This document shows, piece after piece, positions 34,521 to 46,549 of a stretch of DNA of 64,000 nucleotides. Under the pieces are notes generated by a model that had not been told where the DNA came from, ran no database searches, and worked only from the letters and a program-made list of their open reading frames with translations. The stretch comes from Mytilinidion resinicola (Eukaryota; Ascomycota; Dothideomycetes; Mytilinidiales; Mytilinidiaceae): positions 98,476 to 162,475 of the forward strand of contig NW_022985464.1 of the NCBI RefSeq assembly GCF_010093595.1, written 5' to 3'. Position 1 is the first letter of the stretch. Each line of letters begins with the position of its first letter. Position numbers and translations under genes: made by a program.

Positions 34521-35794
34521 ATGTCTGTTACTTGGGGTTCTTATGGGGATCTAAACATGGACATGGCTAAGCTACGGGAAGGCAAGAAAGATGGATGGTC
34601 TCCGACGCAGAATCCGCATGAATTTGGAAAGATTGCAGACGACGAACTCCAATGCTTTATGCGGATGAGAAAAATATGTTATGCCTTAACGGTATGTAGG
34701 CAGATGGTGCCTCTTTCGTGCATTGTCCTCTTTGCAGGCTAACTTTGTGTTTAGCACGAAAAGACTATCTTCGCAGAGGTTCTGAGTGGAGGCTTTGGGG
34801 ACAGGCTCGTGAGGCAGTTTGTCAACGTGCCCATCGAATGGCGTGGTGTAAGCTCTACCCTTACGTGGCTAATATCAAACACTGTTATCTTTGACTAATC
34901 ATTTATACAGAAGAAAGGCAACAATCGTCAAGGCAACGACGGAAAAGCAGAGAAATCGATCAAGCGAGCAGAAAAATGCATAGAGCAAAAGCACGCGACG
35001 GAAGCCGCGAAGAACCTTGCAGCGACAGCAGGTCAGGAGGCCAATACCGTTAACGCCGATGTCACGTCTACGGCGAAGAAGGCCAGCAATGCAAGCAACG
35101 CACGCGCATCGAAGAAGCTTGAGCTGCTGATGAATGGTGTAGTTAGAGAGGCATTCGTTCTTGGGATTATGATTCTGGACCTCTATATCGGACTTCTGGT
35201 CGACGAAGAGGAGGAGGATGAAGAGCAAAACATTCGACGCATCCCCCAGCGCCCGATTTACCGCCTGATTCAAGCTTTCCCGGCTAATTAGTTCAGCAGG
35301 ATCCGCAGACACAGCCGCTGTTAGCTCGCCTTCCTCTAGGTGGCTATCTCACCACCCCTGTGGTCAACCTTAACCAGAACCGGGGCAACGATCAATACAG
35401 TCTCGTTGATAGCGTTGGCCCATCCAACACTCACCAACACCAATATGTCCCAGAGGCTTCGAACCAACCCGCCACACTAGAGAAGCAGGCCAGGAAATCT
35501 GTATTAGCATCAGAGCCTCCCAAGCAGAGAGTGAAGGAATCGAAAAATCCAGGACAAGATCTTTCTGCTCCAAATACCTTTTGAGACTCCAACTCAGCAA
35601 GCTCTCCCCAAACCTGCCGAGAGGTATACTGCCCCCGTCAGCTATCAGACCCAGCAGCAGTTGGAATCTCCACAGAGCCAATTGACGGACCAAGGGACGT
35701 CTCTTTCAACCAGCGTGGTTAGTAAATCGGCGGCCGGCTTAACTAGGGAGCAGATTGATTGGGCTGTTATATATAGAATGAAGCTTGATTAATT
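34521..35794 (+). pseudogene. Hypothetical gene, exon structure unclear, probably broken
   Basis: ATG 34521 starts a 57-codon exon ending at a GTATGT donor (34692). Downstream the + strand shows protein-like frames: KDYLRRGSEWRLWGQARE near 34760-34810, a Lys/Ala-rich stretch (34915-35290) ending at TAG, then 35360-35584. The last frame stops at TGA 35582. A frame shifted by one base continues with a Gln/Pro-rich segment and a natural-looking end, LTREQIDWAVIYRMKLD, with stop at 35790. The frame change around 35578-35585 looks like a small indel. The gene borders the RIP block and may be decaying. No family is recognised. Confidence 0.35.
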
Positions 35795-36345
35795 GGATTG
35801 ATTAGAATTTTGGATTGGACGGTTTGATCCAGATTGTTAAATAATAATGTATAGCGATAGGTAAGAGCTAGCTAGTACGGCAGTTGGTAGGAGTTCTACC
35901 GTTAAGAAAACAAACAGCTCGCCTCCCTTCTAGGGGCGGGGAGGCGTCTTTATCCTACAACTTCCCGGCGCTCTTGGATGTTAGCTAATCCAAGCTAAAC
36001 TAGTTAAACTTAGTCTAACAGGGCCCGTGGCCAACACCGGTAAGATAACCCTACCTAAAGGGCTTTATCCTAAAGGCTACTATAATAGTATCTTTTTTTT
36101 TTTAAGGAACTATTCTTAATTATATAAAAAATATATAGGCAGCTTAAATAAGCAGTAAAAAGTAAGAAATATAAAAGGCTAGTAAAGCTTTAGCTAATTA
36201 GGGCGTGCTAAGCGATAAGTTATCTACTAGTATAGAATTAATATATTTTATATCTAAGCTTTTTCCTTTTTTATTACCTTTATATTCTTTTTTTTTATTC
36301 TAAAGGCTTTTTACTTTTAACTACTTTTTAGTTTTATATACCTAT

Positions 36346-36691
36346 TATTACAATAGTGCTATAAGTAGGAGTTTAAGAGCTTAGAAAAAAGCTTTAATTA
36401 GATGCTAAACACGTTACTACGTAGGGAATTAAGACGTTATATAAGGAATAGGAAATCGAGAGCGCCGGCGAAGAAAATATGCCGGCGAAACGTGCGTATA
36501 GTATAAGCTCGCGAGCTCTATACAAGATTAGGTAACAACGCTACGTAATCTAGTCTATAACCTAGACTATAACCTAGACTAAGTTATATAATCTAGGCTA
36601 TATTCTAGGATATAATCTAGACTAGGAGCTAGACTAAACACGTAATCGGCGAATTATAGTAGGTAAGGTATTACAGGTAGTTACTATAATA
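36346..36691 (-). repeat. LTR of outer element (3' LTR)
   Basis: 346 bp beginning TATTAC and ending ATAATA, the RIP-altered forms of TGTCAC/GTGACA. It contains several GTCTATAACCTAGACT-like short inverted repeats near 36550-36620. Confidence 0.85.
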
Positions 36692-37644
36692 GTACCCCCC
36701 TTTTAAACCTAAGTTTTTTAGGCGTTAAAGTCGTGTTATATAGCCCTAGGGTAGTTAGTAAAAGCCTTCTACGCAGGGCTCTTATAATCGTATAATTATA
36801 TATTAGGTGGCTTAGGTATATTAGGGTGCCGGCGATAATAATCGGCGGCAGCTATTATATTTTTAAGCTCTAAAGCAGGCTCTTAGGATAACTTATTATA
36901 GCTAGTCTATTTAATAAGGTATTTATATTACTTCCGGCGTTAGTTAAAGCAGAGGTTTTTAATACGGTTAATATAGTACTCCGGTTCGCTATTAACCTTA
37001 ATAGGTTTAGGAGAAGAGTTTTTTTTAGCTAGAAAGGTAATCTAAAAACAGGGCGGCAGGCTATAGAAGGAAGATATAGAAAATAGGGTAGATCTTTATT
37101 ATATTAGGCAGGCCTAATTAATAGGCGTATAGTAAAACTACCTTAGTAAAAGTATAGAAAAGAACTATAGGGTAATCGAAAGTGCGTATATATAGTATAT
37201 AGAGTGGGCGAAGAAGTATAGTATAGTATTTACCCTAGATAAGTATTACCTTATATACTTTATAAGGCGCCGTTTAAATACGGTAAATATAAAGGCTATA
37301 GTAAATATCTAGGGCTTTATAAAGGGCCTAATTATAGAGCTTTATATACTTAGAGTTTAGGTAAACTCTAAACTTAAATAGGGCCTATATATATATATTA
37401 TAAAGGAAAAAGCTATAGTATAAATAGAAGCCTTTATATAGCTAATAGTATTAATATAGGGCGTAAGCTTTTAAAAAGTATAGTATATATACTTAGCAGT
37501 TATTAGGCCGGTTCTTATATATAGGTATACTACCTAGTTTCTAATACTAGGTATAAAAGAATAAATTAGTAAAGTAAAAATTAAATAACTTAAAACGGCC
37601 TAGAACTACTTCTTCTATACTATTATAGGGGTATATAAGACAAT

Positions 37645-37947
37645 TGTCACAATAGCGCTACACGCGAGAGGTCGAGGGCTTAAAGAGGAGCGTTGATTAG
37701 GTGCTATATACAATGCTACGTGGAGAATCAAGACGTTGTGTAAGGAACAGGAAGACGGGAGACGGGCCACCGGATATAAGGGCGTGGCCGAGCGCGTGGC
37801 GTACGGCCTCNNNNNNNNNNNNNNNNNNNNNNNNNNNNNNNNNNNNNNNNNNNNNNNNNNCGGTAGTAGGCCGGTGCAGATTGCTGGAGTTGTAGCAATC
37901 TGCGGCAGAATTTCGGTAGGTAGGGTGTCGCGGTCGATACCGTGACA
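37645..37947 (-). repeat. Inner element 3' LTR, interrupted by assembly gap
   Basis: Starts TGTCAC, ends GTGACA. It is hardly RIP-mutated, unlike its surroundings. 253 real bases plus 50 Ns; compared with the 410-bp partner LTR, 157 bases are absent. Confidence 0.9.
37811..37860. other. Assembly gap (50 N)
   Basis: A placeholder inside the left LTR. Aligning to the right LTR shows it replaces the equivalent of 43103-43259, i.e. 157 bp. Coordinates downstream are therefore about 107 bp short of the real chromosome if the LTRs have the same length. Confidence 0.95.
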
Positions 37948-38054
37948 GTACCCCCCTCCTAAACCCAAGTCTCTTGGCGAGTAGGAGGCGCTGTTCGTGA
38001 TGTGTACGGCTATTTGTCGGGAGTAGGGCCGTGAATCGAATCTTGATTAAGGTT

Positions 38055-41000
38055 TCAGGGTCCAGCAGGACGGGGCTTATCGGACGCAGGATCGTGAGCT
38101 TCGGGGTGGCGGCGATGATAATCAGCCGCAGCAGTAGTGTCCTTCAGGTTGTCAACGGGTTGCCAGGACAGGTCGTCGTATCCAGTCTATCGGACTAAGT
38201 ACTTGTATTGCTTTCGGCGCCAGTTCAGGCGCATGCCTTCAATACGGTCGATATACCATTCAGTCTCTTCTTTAACTTAAATAGGTTCAGGTGGGGGCGA
38301 CTCCTAGCCAGGCAGGTAGTCAGCTTGCGGAGCGGCAGGACGGAGTAACAAGATATAGAAGACAGGATGTATCTTCATAGATTTAGGTAGGCCTAGTTAA
38401 TAGGCGTACGGAGAAACAATCTGTGTAATCGGGAACTTCCCTAGGTTCTTCCAATCGAGCTTCTTAGCGGGTCGATTTGTACGGATATTCCGTGCATTTA
38501 ACCAGACTTTATTACCTACTTTATAGGCCGGTGCGCCTATATATTTTCAGTTAGCGTATTCTTCTTATATTACTTAGGCCTAAGTTATCTTTTCGCGGAT
38601 AAACTGCTTAATATCTAATATTTTATTAACTATTTAATTAGCCTTAAGTGCTTACAGTGCTTAATAGGCAGGGCGCGGAGTTCCTAATAGCAGTTTAAAG
38701 CCTATTTTTAGGTGTTATCCTAAGATAGTAACAAATAGTATTACTATTATTAATTTAGATTAGGTGTTATTTACCTTAAACTAAGCGGACGGCAGCTAGG
38801 TAACCTAGTTATCTTACTTATAGTTTATATTAGGTAATCCGTAATATACCTAAATATATTAGTAGAATAGGTTAGCTATAGCCTTAGCCGTGATTATTTT
38901 ACAGGGAATTATATATTAGTACTTGCTTAGGCGGTCTACTATAACTATAATATTAGTGCAGCCTTTAGATTTAGGTAGTTTAATAATAAAGTTAATAGAA
39001 ATATCTTGCTAGTAATACTGCAGGATAGGCAGGGGTTTTAGGAAGCTATTATACTTTTTTCTTAAAGCCTTTATACAGTAATAGGTGTAATAGTATACTA
39101 TAAATTAGCGGATTATTTTAAATATATATAGCTAGTAGTATTCTTTTTAGAGGATTTCTAGAGTCTTTCTATATCTAGGGTGGCCGCTAATAGGGGAATT
39201 ATGCATATAATAAAGCAGTTTAATCTTTAGTTTATTATTATTAGGAATTACTATTTAGTTGTAGAAGTAGAGCTTGCTATTTTACTTTTTATATTTGCTT
39301 AGGGTAATTTTCTTAGAGCGGCGTACTCTAGAGCATAATATCTCCAAGACTTCCTAGATAAACTTATTATTTAGGTATTTATCCTTAATAATCTCCTAAA
39401 TTATTTAGTTAGTTTCTGTTAGATTTAACTATATAAATAGGTTAGAATAGAGTAGTATCTAATTTTAGGCTGCTTAAGCTTCTTTTTACACAGGCGTATC
39501 TTACGTACAACGCGTTAAGGCGTTAGGCTTCTTACTATACTTGCCAGGTTAGTAGGTAATTAAGAAGTTAAATTAGGACAGGTATTTAGACTAATAAGCC
39601 TATTAGTAGCTTAACTGCTTTATAGTTATAAAGTACTGCAGGTTTTTATAGTTACTAAAAACCTAAATTAGAAATACTGCGCCTTCTAGTTTAGGCCGCC
39701 ACTATTTAAAGTATTGGATAATTGCTAGGAGTTCCTTATTATAGATCTTATAGTTATATTTAGCAGGACTTAATTATTTTAAAAAGTAGGCTATAGGTCG
39801 GAGTATTCCTTATTTATCTATTTATAAGAGCACTCTAGTATTTATATAGTCGGATAAATTAGCCTTAATAATAATTAGCAGTTTAGGGTTAAAATAATAG
39901 AGGATTAGGGCGGTGGTAAACGCTGTCTTAAGTTGTTTAAATACCGCACAGCAGGACTTATTAAACCGGAACAGAATATCCTTCTTTATAAGTATAATTA
40001 GGGAAGCGGCCAGGCCAGAGAAATTGTTAATAAATTATCGGTAGAAGTTTATAAATCTAATAAAGGCTCGTACGTCCTTAATATTATAGGGGACTTCCTA
40101 GTTATAGATATCCTTAATCTTGTTTAGGTCTATACTAATTCCGCCGGTTAATATTATATACCCTAGGTAGGTAACCTTATTCTAATAGAATTTACACTTA
40201 TTAATATTTAGTTATAGGCCGGCGGCTTTTATTACTTCTAGGACTAGCTTTATATAATACTAGTAGTTTTTAAAGTTTTTGCTATATATTAGAATATTAT
40301 TAATATATGCGGTATAGAATATATCTAGGTACAGGCGGAGTATATTATTTATATAGTGTTGGAATATGCTAGGAGCGTTAGCTAATCTAAATAGCATTAC
40401 TAGGTATTTAAACAGGCCGTATTGCGTCCGGAAAGCAGTTAGCTATTTATCTCCTTTCGCAATTTATAAGCGATTAAATACGGAGACAATATTAAGCTTT
40501 ATATAGTATTTCGCCTTACTTAATTATATTAGGGTCTTCTAAATTAAGGGGATTAGGTATCGGTTTTTAACAGTTATAGTATTTAGCGCGCAGTAGTCGA
40601 CATAGAATTATAGGCCTTCTCCGGGCTTCTTAATAAAGATAACCGGAGAGGCAATAGGTAATAAACTAGCACGGATAAATCCTTTCGCAAGGTTGTTGTT
40701 AAGGTACTTCCTTAGCACCTTTAATTTGTTTTGTAATATTCCGTATAACAGGCTAAATCTATGCAGTTTACTGTTTTTAAGCATAATTTTATAATTATAT
40801 ATTTAGTATTTAGGTAACTTATTAGCTTTCTATTAGAAGAAGGTTTTTAGTAAATAGTAATATTATACTAGGACTTTTATAGCTAGGTCGGTTTAGGTCT
40901 TTAGAGCTAAGGCCTTATTAATATTAGTAATAGTAATAGCAAAGATTTTATAATCGGGTTATTAGGCTAATTAGGTTATAGACGCCGCGTTTAGTATATA

Positions 41001-42900
41001 AATATCCGTCCGGGTATTAGGTTTAAATTTAGAATTAGATTTAGTTTCGGGTTTAGTTTTTAGCTTAGGTTTAGAGTCGGGCATATTTATCTAGTATACT
41101 ATTTTAGGAAGCTAGTAATTATATTAGTATTATATAGACAGGCTTAATTACTATAAGTAAGAGTATTAGGTTAAAGGTATTAGGCACTGCTTAATAAGGG
41201 GCGCTTTAGGAAGCTGTTCTATATAAGTTCTTATTATAGAGGTTTAGGAGTTGCGCAGGCATTGCGCCTAGTATTAGAATAATTAAAATAATAGTTATTA
41301 GTTATTATAGTTAAATCTAATACAGTGCTTATATAGCTAGGGCTATTCTAGTAGCAGCTTATATTTGCCGAGTTCTAGTATATAGAAACGGATCTATTCT
41401 ATATAGTTTAGGTAGCGGAGGGTTACTTATATAGAGTATATAATCTATTCTCCTTTAAGCATTTTTCTATTAAATCTAGTTAGGCGTAAAATATAAGGAA
41501 GCAGGTTAAGGCGGAGGTTCTATGCGCGCGCCAGATTCCTGTAAATATAACCTATACCTATAGCTCTACTATTAATTAGAGCTATAGTATCTATATAGGT
41601 AGGGCCTTATTATATAGAAATAGGGATAAAAATCTATTATTTCTAGAAGTTAGGTTTAGGTTCTTTAAACAGGTTTATAGAAATCCGGGGTTAGAATAGT
41701 TCTAGGGGGTAACTTAGCCCCGGAATAGGGCTTTTAACAACTTCTTTATATAGGACGAGCGGCTACCTCTAGATTAATTAGAGCTAGAGAATAAAGCAGT
41801 GGATATAGAGGAACGGCGGGCAGATAAAAATTAGGTGGAATTAGTTAATTGCGCGTATATGCGCGGTTAGGGGCTTAAAGGCTTATCTATGCTAGATAAT
41901 TAGACTTAGGGTAAAAAAATAGAATAATTGCGGGAGATATAGCTATACTTTCCGCATTTAAAGTAGAGGCCCTTTTAATAATATTTATTTTGTTCGGCTA
42001 AGCCGGCTAGAGTATATTTAGATATATTAATTTCTATTATATCTAGGTCCTTTTATAATAGAGGGGAATATTAAAAGGGTCGGCCGGGCAGGAATTATAG
42101 ATTATTATTATACTTCGCAATTAAGTTAGTATAGTTATTTAGATTATCCGGGGTAGTAGCGCTAACTATTACACGGCGGAGTTTATTAAAAAGGGAGTAT
42201 TAGAGCTAAGTTATTAGGCTAGCTTTATTTAGATCTATATTAGCGGTAAGTTATTAAAATTTAGTAAAGTATAATATAAAGGCACGCCTTCCTTACTTTA
42301 GTATATAGAGTTAATTTAAGAATATAAGTTTCTAGTTTAGATTACTATATATAGCCTGCAGGAATTAGATAAGTTAATTAATAGTGCAGATATCTTAGTC
42401 TATTAAGGGGTTAATAAGTGTTAATAGGTTAGATTCTAATTAAGAGTAAGCGTATAGCAGGCGAGCACGTTTAGTTAGGTATTAATTAGCATTTCCTTCC
42501 AGTTTATACTATAGTTATCGGATAAAAATTAGGAGTTTCTTTTAACTCCCTTTAAATATTAGAGGGTTAATTAAATATTTAGTTTTTAGGGTCGGCAGGG
42601 CGGCGGCTGTTAGGGAGGAGTCTCTTAAAGTTGGCGGAGTAACTTTAATAGTTAGGGTCCGTATACAGTTTATATTATTAGCAGGTATTAAGCTATTATT
42701 TAATTTATAAATAGAAGGCCCTGCAAATTATTAGTCGGGCGCTAGTAGTAAAGTAGGGGTAGATTTAAACCGAATTGCAGCTACTTCCTCCTGCAGAGCA
42801 GTAATTTCCTATTTCTAGGCGGATAGAACTTCTATTACAGCAGCCTACTATTTTTTTTATAGAGCTAATAAGCTTTAAAAGTATTATAGTTAGGTTAGCA
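38055..42900 (-). pseudogene. RIP-inactivated gag-pol polyprotein of the inner element
   Basis: Minus-strand reading shows, in order: gag with a CCHC zinc knuckle (about 41935-41990, CGKYSYI context), RT around 40300-40680 (LNIVSVF and YINN where LDIVSAF and YIDD are expected), RNase H and integrase regions, and a C-terminal chromodomain (about 38060-38280) with EWYIDRIEG, YKYLVR, GYDDLSWQP and the stop at 38055-38057. Dozens of stops interrupt it. The chromodomain marks the chromovirus clade, which often targets heterochromatin. The upstream limit is approximate. Confidence 0.85.
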
Positions 42901-42936
42901 GGGGTGTTTATAGTAGTAAAAGTAGATATAATATAA

Positions 42937-43346
42937 TATTATAATAGCGCTATACGCGAGAGGTTAAGGGCTTAAAAAGGAGCGTTAATTAGGTGCTATA
43001 TATAATACTATATAGAGAATTAAAACGTTGTATAAGGAATAGGAAGACGGGAGACGGGCCACCGGATATAAGGGCGTGGCCGAGCGCGTAGCGTACGGCC
43101 TCTATACCATTTCGGCGCGTGGCACGCGTGTACGCGAGGTCCTTACCAGATCAGGTAATAGGAAAAGGGGGCAGCCGGTAGGTGGCTGGAGCGGGACAGG
43201 ATAGGAAGCGGAAGCGAGACGGGAGCGGAGCAGGGTAGGCAGGGCAGGAGGCCGGCCAACAGTAGTAGGCCGGTGCAGATTGCTGGAGTTGTAGCAATCT
43301 GCGGCAGAATTTCGGTAGGTAGGGTGTCGCGGTCGATACTGTAACA
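42937..43346 (-). repeat. Inner element 5' LTR (complete, 410 bp)
   Basis: Begins TATTAT (altered TGTCAC) and ends GTAACA. The first 110 bp are RIP-mutated; from about 43047 to 43340 it is GC-rich and nearly unmutated, with an abrupt change between. Confidence 0.9.
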
Positions 43347-44999
43347 ATAATAGATATTAAAACGCTTAAATATAAAACCTTTTACCCTTTTCTAAGGCTT
43401 AAGCTAAAGGAACTTATAGTAGCGTACGCGGACTGCACGCGCGCAGGCTAGGCTAAAAAGTATATTAAAACCACGTGCTATACTATTAAAAACACTATTA
43501 GAAAATACTATAAGCCTAGGAAAACGCCTAAATATAAGCTAAGCCGGCGTAATATACTAAAAAGGCTCGCGGTTAAAGCTATAGCACTAGCTCTAAGGTA
43601 TAAAAGGCAGTTAGATAACTTATATAAGCTTTTAAGATAAAAAGCAATATAGGAAGTATATAAGAAAAAGTAGAGGAATAAATAAAAGGCCTATAGAAAG
43701 AAATAAAAGGGCTTTTCTATACCGGCTCTTAATATAAAATAGAATAAAAATTAGGTAACTAAATACTATAAGCTTATAAAAGTAGAAAGCTTAATTATTA
43801 TACTTTTATAAATAGAATATATAAGGCTTAATATATACCTGCACCGTATAAAAATACCTAATTATCCTTTACCTATATACTTCTATAGGTATATACTATA
43901 GTTTTTAAAGTATATAGTAATATACTATAAATAATACTATAATAGCAGAGGTAATATATTTTTTAAGGCTAGAACAAAAATATATATATAGCTATATAAA
44001 GACTATAAAGGAAATAAGGCTGTTTTATAATAGTTTCTATACTAAATAGACTTTTTACTTTACCTTTTTATAGCTAGAAAAATAGTAATAGAAAAGCTAG
44101 CTATATAGCTAGCTAACTTATATAGCTATACTCTAAAAATAGAACTACACGTATACACGTATATTATATAACTATAGGCACGCCTATAATAGGGTAACCC
44201 TTCTAATTTCCTATTATCCTTTAATTTAATACCTTAGCTTTTAAGAAAAAAGGGCACGCGTATATAGTAAAGGCACGCGCGCCCTAATATAAACCCCGGA
44301 CCTTACTAACCTTCTAAATACTATATAACCCTGGAACCTAGGGCCTACGAACACCGGATTAATTTTAGAAAATATATTAAAATAGCTTACTCTATAGTAA
44401 TACTTATAGAGCTGCCACGCGTTTCCTATAGCCGCGCAGAAATAAAAGGAATATAAGGCGTTATATACTATAGAAAATAAGGTTTTTACCCGACTACTAT
44501 AGAGCGAACGGTTTCCCCTTATAAATAAAACCTAGATAGTACTGCTATATAAACCCTAACAGGAGCTAAATCGGCCTAATAGAACCTAATATAATATAAT
44601 ATATATATATTAGCAGATTATCTCGAATATCCGGGGCTAGTAGTATTCTTTCTAGAAGATTTTAAAAGGTTTTCCGCGCTCTAAATAGCCGCCTATAGGT
44701 AAATCGTGTATATATTATAGTTTTAGGCGGCAGGATTACCCTAGCTAGCTTAGGCAGGTAGGTAGAAGTAATAACTAAATTTACTACGTGTTTTATAATA
44801 CACAGCAGGCAGGCGGGTTAAATAATAAAATATAGCTTAAGAAGCTATAAAAAGGTAGGGCGGCGGTTAGTAGGTATACTCCTGCTAAGGCTTGTATAGG
44901 CCCTTATAATAAGGCCTCTCGCCGGGTCCTAATATTACGTGTTACGCTGTGCAGTAAGCTTTACCGTTTAAGCCGTGATATATTTAATATAATAATCCT

Positions 45000-45790
45000 T
45001 AAAATCTTAGTTAAGGTGGCTTTTATAGCCGTCCAAAATTAGCAACCTATATAACCCTACCTAACGCGCCTTTATATATATATTAAAGTGCTTTAACTAC
45101 TTAAAACTAAGCTTATTATTAGTCCAGCCGTTTTTAGAGATAAAGAGCTTCTAATTATATAGTATTTCTACTTCCTTATACTATATAGAGATATAAACGC
45201 GTTTTTTATAAATAATAAATAGTAGGGTTATATATCCGGCAGCGTAGATGCTCTAGATAACTATAACCTACTTTTAGTTGCCTAGTTAAATAAGATTAGG
45301 CCTTATACGTTTCTCTAAACCTATAACAACCTTTATTATACTAATTATACCTATTTAAAAGCTAGTTTTATTAAAGTTGTAGATATTATTTAGGTAGACG
45401 CTATACTTAGCTATAGTTTCTTATATAAGAGTAAACTATATATTAATAACCTCTAGGTCTTCCTAAAGTATTTTCTAGCAGTCTTTTACCTAATTAAAAG
45501 CTATTTTAAGCTCCTTTATATAAAATATAAACTATTAAGTCTAGTTCTTACCTACTAGTATTCTACTACACGCAGCCAGTACTTTATTTACTATATCTGC
45601 CACCTTATATAACCGGGGCGCAAATCCTTATAAGTTTAGGCTAAAAATATATTATATAATTATATACTCTTCGGTCGCAGTAAGCTTTAGGCAGTTTAGT
45701 TGTAATTAAGGTTAAAATATAATTCTATAGAGCCGATTAGAAAGCTGCTAATATTATATATTAAAGGCTGCTACAGCGCGTTATATAGTC
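45000..45790 (-). pseudogene. RIP-inactivated DDE transposase (pogo/Fot1 type)
   Basis: One minus-strand frame gives, with stops at expected Trp and Gln positions: the helix-turn-helix region (RAVAAF near 45775; LTATEE, then FAPRLYKVADIVNK), a YNFNKTSF block (45361-45385) where the family has YNFDETGF with the first catalytic Asp, SKNGWTNNKLSF, LKHFNIY, and LLILDGYKSH (about 45010-45040) with the second Asp kept. Spacing agrees with Fot1-like transposases. The N-terminal start and the third acidic residue are not resolved. Confidence 0.8.
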
Positions 45791-46217
45791 CTAAATTAAC
45801 TAGAAGTAAAGGCTTAAAGCGCGAGATTAATACTGCCTTTTTACTAAGATAAATAATCGCTGTATTATTAATATATTGCTATATAAATATAGTATTGGTT
45901 ATACTAAGGAAAAGTAGCCGGCTTAGTAGTTTAGCCGGCTTAGTAGTAGAATACGTTAACTTCTTTAATATAGCGGTGTTTAAAGTATAATAGGTTATTT
46001 CTTTTATACCTTTTAAGTGTTATATACTACAGCAGGGTATAGGTAAGTTATTATCGGGGTGTAATAGTCTTTAAAAGGTAAGGTAAAATTAATTTTAGGT
46101 ATAAAATAGGGTAGTTACTTCTAATAGGTAGTATTAAAGTTTTAAGTTAAATATAAGGTTTCTATTTATATAAAGGAGCGTCCTTATATATAAAAGCTCC
46201 GTCCTAGAAAACCTTAT

Positions 46218-46331
46218 ACTTATTCCTAGATCGCTATAATTTAGTAATAATTCCTACTTATTCCTAAATTGCTATAATTTAGTAATAATTCCTATTTATT
46301 CCTAGATTGCTATAATTTAGTAATAATTCCT
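46218..46331. repeat. Three tandem copies of a 38-bp unit
   Basis: Units at 46218-46255, 46256-46293 and 46294-46331, differing only by C/T or G/A changes. They sit upstream of the transposase remnant. Subterminal repeats are a known place for transposase binding, but that role is an inference here. Confidence 0.9.
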
Positions 46332-46549
46332 ATATATAACCTTCTATTATATGCTGTTTCTAAATCGTTTCTATCTACTAGCAGTCCGTAGGGGAATCCA
46401 GGATCCCTATTTAACTAACCCTTATTTCTTAAAGTTCTATAGTTCGTTCTTGCGTTATTAGTTTAATCTGCTTTTTTATTTCCTTAAGTACCTTAGTATT
46501 TAGGTGGTTTATATTAGGGTTTATAATATCTAGTTATATAAAACCTTAC

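Larger units (their letters stand above)
37645..43346 (-). mobile_element. Inner Ty3/gypsy (chromovirus) retrotransposon with LTRs and TSD
   Basis: LTRs lie at 37645-37947 (with gap) and 42937-43346 (410 bp). Terminal TGTCAC/GTGACA is intact on the left and RIP-altered on the right. The 5-bp target duplication is ACAAT (37640-37644) and ATAAT (43347-43351), differing by one C-to-T. A polypurine tract (minus strand of GTACCCCCCTCC, from 37948) shows the element reads right to left. Internal region 37948-42936 holds gag, RT, integrase and chromodomain sequence. It inserted into the LINE. Confidence 0.92.
37143..44050 (+). mobile_element. 5'-truncated Tad-like LINE, split by an LTR element
   Basis: Two parts, 37143-37644 and 43347 to about 44050, form one non-LTR retrotransposon on the + strand. 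The first part begins just after the RT catalytic region (it matches 52468-52570 of the second LINE) and carries the thumb region PDKYYLI, VNI-GF-KG and the KLKTA end. The second part continues directly with the post-RT region; the Cys/His-rich motifs of that region are now largely Tyr through G-to-A change. A 5' cut within the RT gene is what target-primed insertion often leaves. The 3' end is approximate. Confidence 0.7.
44100..46450 (-). mobile_element. Pogo/Fot1-like DNA transposon remnant
   Basis: A Tc1/mariner-superfamily element of the fungal pogo/Fot1 type, read on the minus strand. Limits are approximate because I could not find its terminal inverted repeats. It contains the transposase remnant at about 45000-45790 and a 38-bp tandem array upstream of it (46218-46331). 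It lies between the LINE 3' end and the gag of the outer LTR element. Confidence 0.65.

Noticed and set aside
34899..35312. A 137-codon minus-strand ORF with hydrophobic segments
   Set aside because: It mirrors a Lys/Ala-rich + strand frame; the hydrophobicity is the reverse complement of AAG/GAA codons.
46218..46331. Regular repeats considered as a CRISPR-like array
   Set aside because: Units are directly adjacent with no spacers, and the sequence is fungal transposon DNA.
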